A stretch of DNA of 7,301 nt from DASWYT01 sp965246875 (GTDB lineage: Bacteria; Pseudomonadota; Alphaproteobacteria; Micavibrionales; SZUA-601), in assembly GCA_965246875.1 (NCBI GenBank), contig CBDFFU010000010.1:1-7301 (forward strand). The letters run 5' to 3'. Below the pieces are notes generated by a model. It saw only the letters and a program-made list of their open reading frames with translations. It was not told the origin of the DNA and did no database searches. Shown here piece after piece: positions 1 to 4,615 of this stretch. The position numbers and the translations under genes are program-made. Within the stretch, counting starts at the first letter, position 1, and each line of letters opens with the position of its first letter.

Positions 1-2493
1 CAGCTGGCTTCAGGCGATCGTTTCACGCTGGATTTATATGGCGACGGCCTGGTGCAGATTGCCGCCAGCGATGCGGTCAACAGCCAACTGGTCGTCAATA
101 AAGGTCTTATCAGCGCCGCCGGCGGCAGCATCGCCCTGACCGCAGCGCAGGGCCGGCACCTTGTCGACAATCTGATCGTCAATACCGGCGTGCTGGAAGC
201 GAATTCCTTTGCCCGGAAAAATGGCACCATCATTTTGTTCGGTGAAGGCCAGAATGCCGTTAAAAATAATCTGCAGGCCGATAAACACAATGCACGTGGT
301 TCCAGTACCGTCGTTCAGGCCGGGTTGATTGACGTCTCCGGCCTGCAAACGGGAGAAAAAGGCGGCACCATTAACGTGCTGGCCGATAACGTTGCTTTGA
401 TGAACGGCTCCATCACAGCCGCCATAGGCGATGCGGGGGGCGGCACTATTTTAATTGGCGGCGATTACCTGGGGACCGGCACGACGGCCGCGGCAGCCAA
501 TACATTTGTCTCCGATGATTCATATGTTTTAAACCGCGCCATGAGCACAGGCGATGGCGGTAAAACCATTGTCTGGTCCGACGGCACCACGGATTTCTAT
601 GGTACGATTGACGGTCGCGGCGGTAACATCAGTGGCAATGGCGGCTTTGCCGAAACATCAGGCAAGATCAACCTGGCTGCCTATGGCGCGGTCAACCTGA
701 CTGCCGCAAACGGGCATAAAGGATCTTATCTGCTTGATCCGGACACGATCACCATTTTGGGCAATTTCGCGCCTACCGACATCAATGGCCTGTCATTATG
801 GCTGGACGCCAGTGATGCCAGCACGCTTTTCAGCGACAACACCGGCACCACTCCGGCAACGAACGGCAGTACCGTCTGGCTTTGGAAAGATAAATCAGGC
901 AATCATAATGATGCCACCAATCTTGTGGGGCAAACAGCCATGTACCTGCCAACCTATGTGCAAAACGCCCCTAACGGCATGCCGTCTTTGGCGTTTGATG
1001 GCAATCAATTTTTGCGCACGATTAATAATATCGGTTCGGCCGGTAACACCGCGCGTTACCTTTCCGTTGTTTTCGACCAAACCAATACCTCGGTCAAGAA
1101 TATCGCTGGTTATGGCGCTGAAAGCTATGGTCAGGGGTTTGATATGGTGGCCTTCAACAACCAGTTAATCGGTCATTTTTACGGGACCGGCTATGATACC
1201 ATCTCCGGTTCATCACCGACCTATACGACCAATGCCTTTACAAACGGCGCAATTGGCTATGACGGCACTTCTGTTTACGTTTATACACAAGGATTATTGG
1301 GTAATGCAGTGGCGATGAATCTTGATACCACCGACAGCGCACTGAGGATTGGCCAGGGCAATTATTCAACGCTCAATAATTTCCCGGGCTATATTTCCGA
1401 AGTATTGTTCTATAACCAAAATCTTTCCGATGCCTCGCGCGGTCTTATCGATCAATACCAGGCGGCAAAATGGCATACGGACCTGTCCGCGCCGGGCACA
1501 GGCGCCACTGAAGCGGCAAAGGCCATGTCGGCGACTGGGTATAACGCCTTTACCACACGCTATCTTGAACGCCTGAGCGGCAGTGCGGATATTATTCTGC
1601 AGGCCGATCATGGCATCACCCTGGATCTTAAGGGCGATAACCTGACTTTAAGCGCCGGACGCAGCCTTTCGATGACGACGGTGAACGGTGATATCAATGC
1701 CGTCTCTTCAGGAACGATCACCACAGCGACAAGCGCCGGAACGGGTGGCAATGTGACGATCAACGCGGGCGGGACGGGCGGCGTTGATTTATCTTTGATC
1801 TCTCTGCTGGCTGGCGGCGCCGTCAATGTTACGGCCGGCGGCGGCGTTGATCTGGGTGTTGTCAATGGCAAAACCATTGCCGTCACCTCTGGTAGCGGCT
1901 CGGATGTGACGCTTCATCACGCTTTGACAGCGGCAAATGGCGGCAATAGCCTGATTGTAAATTCGGGTGGGAACTTTATCAACAATGCCGGCGCATCAGC
2001 GCTGCAACCGGGCACCGGCCGTTATCTGATATACTCTAATGACCCTGCCCAGGATGTGCGCGGCGTTACCGCCGGTTACGGCACGCGTTATAGCAGCAGC
2101 TACGCTTCCTATGGACCAGGCAGCGTTACCGAAGCGGGCAATCTGTTTTTATACCGGGTCGCCAATGCGACGCCGATTGTCCTGGGTCCGGCCCCGACCA
2201 GTCCGCCATCGTCATCTCCGCCTGTTCCTATCACTGCGCCGGCGCCTGCACCCAGTTTGCCGATCCAGATGATCCTTGGCACCAACCAGACCGTACTGAC
2301 CTTTGGCCGTCAAACGATTATGTCGGATGATTATAAAGTCATCTCCGATCAGAAGTCAGAGGTCGGCAGCAAGGCCGAAAATGTCGAACCGGCGGCCGGC
2401 GGGGAAAATAAAGTGACCCTGGCTGCCAGCTGTTCCTATCAGATCACCGGTTTTGCCCATATTCCCACGACGACTGTCTACTGCAACCAGTAA
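1..2493 (+). CDS. TpsA1: filamentous haemagglutinin-family exoprotein with inserted LamG domain (5'-truncated by window)
   Basis: Secreted cargo of a two-partner secretion system, expected to be a cell-surface or released beta-helical adhesin. The frame is open from base 1 and ends at TAA 2491-2493, giving 830 visible residues; the GTG at 52 is internal, because the frame continues upstream with conserved TPS-domain sequence (YGDGL, codons 13-17). Modules in window codons: end of TPS/haemagglutination domain 1-80; FHA beta-helix with the family motifs GDGGKTIVWSDGTT (184-197), NGGFAETSGK (213-222) and LLDPDTITI (244-252); LamG-like jellyroll 263-495; resumed FHA helix from YLERLSGSADI (521 on) through YSNDPAQDVRG (678 on); Pro-rich linker 729-754; short tail with Cys811 and Cys828. 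By alignment with the downstream paralogue about 218 residues are missing, so full length is near 1,050. The tpsB gene follows 133 bp later. The ligand is unknown. Family assignment is sure; adhesin function is inferred. Confidence 0.93.
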   Translation, partial: QLASGDRFTLDLYGDGLVQIAASDAVNSQLVVNKGLISAAGGSIALTAAQGRHLVDNLIVNTGVLEANSFARKNGTIILFGEGQNAVKNNLQADKHNARGSSTVVQAGLIDVSGLQTGEKGGTINVLADNVALMNGSITAAIGDAGGGTILIGGDYLGTGTTAAAANTFVSDDSYVLNRAMSTGDGGKTIVWSDGTTDFYGTIDGRGGNISGNGGFAETSGKINLAAYGAVNLTAANGHKGSYLLDPDTITILGNFAPTDINGLSLWLDASDASTLFSDNTGTTPATNGSTVWLWKDKSGNHNDATNLVGQTAMYLPTYVQNAPNGMPSLAFDGNQFLRTINNIGSAGNTARYLSVVFDQTNTSVKNIAGYGAESYGQGFDMVAFNNQLIGHFYGTGYDTISGSSPTYTTNAFTNGAIGYDGTSVYVYTQGLLGNAVAMNLDTTDSALRIGQGNYSTLNNFPGYISEVLFYNQNLSDASRGLIDQYQAAKWHTDLSAPGTGATEAAKAMSATGYNAFTTRYLERLSGSADIILQADHGITLDLKGDNLTLSAGRSLSMTTVNGDINAVSSGTITTATSAGTGGNVTINAGGTGGVDLSLISLLAGGAVNVTAGGGVDLGVVNGKTIAVTSGSGSDVTLHHALTAANGGNSLIVNSGGNFINNAGASALQPGTGRYLIYSNDPAQDVRGVTAGYGTRYSSSYASYGPGSVTEAGNLFLYRVANATPIVLGPAPTSPPSSSPPVPITAPAPAPSLPIQMILGTNQTVLTFGRQTIMSDDYKVISDQKSEVGSKAENVEPAAGGENKVTLAASCSYQITGFAHIPTTTVYCNQ
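787..1485 (+). other. LamG/concanavalin A-like jellyroll domain inside TpsA1
   Basis: About 233 residues (window codons 263-495) differ from the Gly/Asn/Thr beta-helix around them. They begin GLSLWLDASDAS, continue with WKDKSGNHNDATN and YLPTYVQNAPNGMPSLAFDG, and end near GYISEVLFYNQNLS and LIDQYQAAKWHTDL. This order (WLDASD, then DKSGN.NDA, then P.L.FDG, then I.EV..YN..LS) is the usual signature of bacterial LamG-like jellyroll domains, which often bind glycans or calcium. The segment lies exactly between the FHA motif LLDPDTITI and the resumed helix starting YLERLSG, so it is probably a domain looped out of the helix. Binding activity is inferred, not shown by the sequence. Confidence 0.8.
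2185..2490 (+). other. Pro-rich linker and two-cysteine C-terminal tail of TpsA1
   Basis: Codons 729-754 have 11 prolines in 26 residues, interspersed with Ala and Ser, as in an extended wall- or membrane-spanning spacer. A mixed tail follows and ends with Cys811 and Cys828, 16 residues apart, the second being two residues from the end. These are the only cysteines in the 830 visible residues. HMW1-type TPS adhesins of Haemophilus keep a C-terminal Cys pair whose disulfide loop holds the protein at the surface; the layout here is similar, though I cannot show homology of the tail. Confidence 0.6.
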
Positions 2494-2536
2494 GGTTGTC
2501 CTGGTGTGTTGCAGATAGGCCACCACAACAATCCTT
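2492..2536 (+). repeat. Imperfect inverted repeat overlapping the TpsA1 stop codon
   Basis: The left arm 2492-2506 (AAGGTTGTCCTGGTG) pairs with the right arm 2521-2536 (CACCACAACAATCCTT) with a two-base internal mismatch and one bulged base; the loop is 14 nt. No T-run follows, so this is not a classical intrinsic terminator. It could stabilise the 3' end of the TpsA1 message or slow ribosomes at the end of the gene. Confidence 0.5.
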
Positions 2537-2583
2537 AAGCTGCCTTGTGCATAATTTCATTTATTTTTCTGTTCACTTGGGCT

Positions 2584-2611
2584 AAAAGCGCATTAGGCCG
2601 CTTTTTATTTT
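2584..2611 (+). terminator. Terminator-like hairpin just ahead of tpsB
   Basis: AAAAGCG (2584-2590) pairs with CGCTTTT (2599-2605) around an 8-nt loop. The T-run starts within the stem and continues as TATTTT up to 2611. The stem is only 7 bp, with four A:T pairs, so termination is probably partial. It ends four bases before the tpsB ribosome-binding site, leaving no room for a tpsB promoter downstream of it. Upstream in the same spacer I found no convincing -35/-10 pair, only an isolated CATAAT at 2550-2555. Confidence 0.5.
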
Positions 2612-2614
2612 CCC

Positions 2615-2619
2615 AAGGG
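2615..2619 (+). promoter_or_regulatory. Ribosome-binding site of tpsB
   Basis: AAGGG lies 7 bases before ATG 2627. It fixes this start, which is immediately followed by a clean signal peptide. Confidence 0.8.
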
Positions 2620-2626
2620 TTATTCC

Positions 2627-4354
2627 ATGTCTCGTCAATTTGCTGTTTTAAAAAGCTTTTTTCTTGCGTTTTCTTTCGGATTTGTTTTGTTGAGCGGCAC
2701 GGCTTTAGCCCAGCAATTCGTGCCGCCAACCGCCGATGCCGGTCGCGTCAATAGTGATGTGCGCATGCAGACTGCGCCGCAAGGCGCAATTAATGTCCCG
2801 CAGGATATGACGACCACGGCTGAAGTGACCGCTCCCAAAGGCGCTGATAAAGTCAAACTGGTGTTAAGACGCGTTAACGTCAACGGCGCTACAAAACTGG
2901 CCAATGACGAAGTTGAAGCCGCTTATCAGGGCATGATCGGCAAGAAAATCTCTCTGGTCGATGTGTTTGCCATTGCCAACAAAATCACCCGTATTTACCG
3001 CGATCACGGCTATTTGCTGTCCCGCGCGATCGTGCCGCAACAACAGATCAAAGACGGTGTTGTCAAAATCCAGGTCGTTGAAGGCTTTATCAGCGGTTAC
3101 GCCATCCAGGGCAAGGATTTCGGCGCCCGCCGTGAAATCGAGGCTTTCGCCAAAAAGATGATGAGCAAAGGCACGTTGAACGCCAAAGACCTTGAGCGTT
3201 ATTTGTTGTTGATGAATGACTTGCCCGGCATGTCCGTTCGCAGCGTGCTGGCGCCTTCCAAAACCGTAGCCGGTGGCGCCGATATGATTCTCGTCGTGCA
3301 GCAGAAAAAATTCCAGGGGCTTGCCGCTGTTGATAACTTCGGCAACTCCTATCTTGGTCACGAGCGTTTGACCCTGGGCGGCCAGACCAACTCGCTGTTC
3401 GGTTCCAGCGACCAAATCAATGGCACTGTGTTATGGGCGCCTGATCATGACGAATTGCAGTATTACAGCGCCGGTCTCCGTCACAATGTCGGCAATGAAG
3501 GCACCAAAATCGGCGTCAATGTCAGCTATGCCAAGACCGATCCGTCTTTGCCGAATTTTCTGGGCGGCCTGCTGGAACCGGAAGGTGAATCAGTCACGGT
3601 CAGCTTTAACGCCTTGCACCCGTTCATCCGTTCCCGCGACCTGAATGTCAATGGCGGTTTGATTTTCGACATCACCAGCAATAAAACCGATTACGCGCCG
3701 GGCCTGTCGGCGATTGAAACCGACGACGATCAGCGCATCATCCGCGCCAACGGCCAGGTGACTTATCTCGATAGCTATGCCGGTTATAACGCCGCCAATG
3801 CCGTTATCAGCCAGGGCCTGGAAGTTTTCGGTTCGTCTGAAAAGGGCGACAGCAACCTGAGCCGTGCCAACGGCGATCCGGGCTTTACCAAGTTTAACCT
3901 GGATCTGTCACGCTTGCAGCGTCTTTACGGCCCGTTCACCGGTTTGTTGGCCATGACCGGCCAGTATTCGGCTGATTCACTGCTTTCCTCCGAACAGTTT
4001 GGGTTGGGCGGCACGGAATTCGGCCGCGGCTATGATTCGTCCGAAATCACCGGTGATCACGGTCTGGCCGGCAAAGTCGAACTGGCTTACAATGGTCAGG
4101 TTCAACGGCCTTATCTGGATAATTACCAAGTTTATACGTTTTATGATCTGGGTGCTGTCTGGACCCGTTCGCCGCTTATCGGTCAGGACTCCAAAGAATC
4201 ACTGGCTTCAGCTGGTGTCGGAACCCGCTTAACTTTTAATCCCTATGTCCGCGGTGATGCTTTTATTGCCAAGCCTTTAACCCATGACATCACCAGCCGC
4301 GGTGATGACAGTAAAGACTTGCGCTTCAAATTCGCCCTGACGTCCAATTTCTAA
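2627..4354 (+). CDS. TpsB: two-partner secretion outer-membrane transporter (ShlB/FhaC/HecB family)
   Basis: Omp85-superfamily channel that recognises the TPS domain of its TpsA partner in the periplasm and threads it through the outer membrane. The 575 residues are close to the family's usual length. Signal peptide 1-28 has a hydrophobic core and ends GTALA, with mature Gln29. A Pro/Ala-rich linker (29-75) precedes POTRA1 (about 76-155, starting VLRRVNVNGA and ending QVVEGFISG) and POTRA2 (about 156-226, with a central LLLMNDLPGMSVRSVLAP). The barrel runs from about 229 to a final Phe575, the usual signal for outer-membrane assembly. The loop L6 motif is FGRGYD (465-470), a variant of VRGY/VRGF, and the partner FxDxG motif on a late strand is FYDLG (505-509), so the conserved Arg467-Asp507 contact is available. 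There are no cysteines. It lies between two cargo genes and probably serves both; TpsA1 upstream is likely co-transcribed. Confidence 0.96.
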   Translation: MSRQFAVLKSFFLAFSFGFVLLSGTALAQQFVPPTADAGRVNSDVRMQTAPQGAINVPQDMTTTAEVTAPKGADKVKLVLRRVNVNGATKLANDEVEAAYQGMIGKKISLVDVFAIANKITRIYRDHGYLLSRAIVPQQQIKDGVVKIQVVEGFISGYAIQGKDFGARREIEAFAKKMMSKGTLNAKDLERYLLLMNDLPGMSVRSVLAPSKTVAGGADMILVVQQKKFQGLAAVDNFGNSYLGHERLTLGGQTNSLFGSSDQINGTVLWAPDHDELQYYSAGLRHNVGNEGTKIGVNVSYAKTDPSLPNFLGGLLEPEGESVTVSFNALHPFIRSRDLNVNGGLIFDITSNKTDYAPGLSAIETDDDQRIIRANGQVTYLDSYAGYNAANAVISQGLEVFGSSEKGDSNLSRANGDPGFTKFNLDLSRLQRLYGPFTGLLAMTGQYSADSLLSSEQFGLGGTEFGRGYDSSEITGDHGLAGKVELAYNGQVQRPYLDNYQVYTFYDLGAVWTRSPLIGQDSKESLASAGVGTRLTFNPYVRGDAFIAKPLTHDITSRGDDSKDLRFKFALTSNF

Positions 4355-4408
4355 GAATCAGAAAGCGGCAATAATAGCTTTGCTCTTTCTTTATTAGCAT
4401 AACTAAAC

Positions 4409-4434
4409 GGGATATTAATCCCTTATTTGTTTTA
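4409..4434 (+). terminator. Probable intrinsic terminator of tpsB
   Basis: GGGAT (4409-4413) pairs with ATCCC (4418-4422) around the loop ATTA, followed by a T-rich stretch (TTATTTGTTTT). It begins 54 bases after the tpsB stop. The stem is short, so strength is uncertain; the near-palindromic 14-mer could instead be a protein-binding site. Confidence 0.4.
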
Positions 4435-4467
4435 TGTTAATGTATTTTTAGAGGTTGAGTTGATTAT

Positions 4468-4496
4468 AAGGGTTTGATATGGTTCATTTCACCCTT
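4468..4496. repeat. Inverted repeat upstream of the TpsA2 promoter, possible activator site
   Basis: AAGGGT (4468-4473) and ACCCTT (4491-4496) are perfect 6-bp inverted arms with a 17-bp spacer. The centre is about 94 bp upstream of the start site predicted for the sigma-54 promoter, within the range where enhancer-binding activators commonly sit. Six-base arms can arise by chance, so this is tentative. Confidence 0.3.
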
Positions 4497-4549
4497 TTGA
4501 AATACTTAACAAATCCTGTATTTTTTCTCTTGTTTTTATGACAAAAGTG

Positions 4550-4565
4550 TGGCATAGTACTTGCA
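4550..4565 (+). promoter_or_regulatory. Sigma-54 (RpoN) -24/-12 promoter of TpsA2
   Basis: TGGCATAGTACTTGCA fits the RpoN consensus TGGCACG-N4-TTGCW with exact spacing: GG at 4551-4552 (-24 element) and GC at 4563-4564 (-12 element). Two positions differ (CG to TA after TGGCA). It predicts transcription from about 4576 and a leader of about 40 nt. I found no equally good sigma-70 pair here; TTGCAC 4561-4566 with TTTTAA 4584-4589 is weak. If real, TpsA2 needs an ATP-dependent enhancer-binding protein and responds separately from the genes upstream. Confidence 0.6.
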
Positions 4566-4603
4566 CTTGATATCTTAAAGAAGTTTTAAATTGTTAACCC
4601 AGT

Positions 4604-4608
4604 AAAGG
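4604..4608 (+). promoter_or_regulatory. Ribosome-binding site of TpsA2
   Basis: AAAGG lies 7 bases before ATG 4616, the same spacing as for tpsB, and supports this start codon. Confidence 0.8.
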
Positions 4609-4615
4609 TCACCAC

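Larger units (their letters stand above)
4355..4615. other. AT-rich regulatory spacer between tpsB and TpsA2
   Basis: This 261-bp gap holds no credible gene and is clearly richer in A and T than the flanking genes. From left to right it contains a weak dyad after the tpsB stop (AGAAAG 4360-4365 with CTTTCT 4385-4390), a hairpin with a T-rich tail (4409-4434), a 6-bp inverted repeat (4468-4496), T-tracts around 4520-4537, a sigma-54-type promoter (4550-4565) and the TpsA2 ribosome-binding site. Confidence 0.7.

Noticed and set aside
52..54. GTG as a start codon for TpsA1
   Set aside because: The frame is open from base 1, and the codons before the GTG encode ASGDRFTLDLYGDGL, which matches the TPS domain of TpsA2. 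The true start is upstream of the window.
2039..2272. Small forward open frames overlapping TpsA1 in other frames (also at 734-1168 and 1349-1576)
   Set aside because: They are out-of-frame shadows with composition typical of frame-shifted GC-balanced DNA and no start signals.
2185..2490. Toxin-like C-terminal domain of TpsA1 (contact-dependent inhibition)
   Set aside because: The tail after the Pro-rich linker is only about 76 residues, there is no VENN-type or pretoxin motif, and the next gene is the transporter rather than a small immunity gene.
2864..3415. A 183-codon reverse-strand open frame within tpsB
   Set aside because: It lies wholly inside the POTRA and early barrel coding sequence of a well-supported gene and resembles no family.
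4561..4589. Sigma-70 promoter TTGCAC with TTTTAA before TpsA2
   Set aside because: Both hexamers deviate from consensus and the -35 overlaps the much better -12 element of the sigma-54 match.
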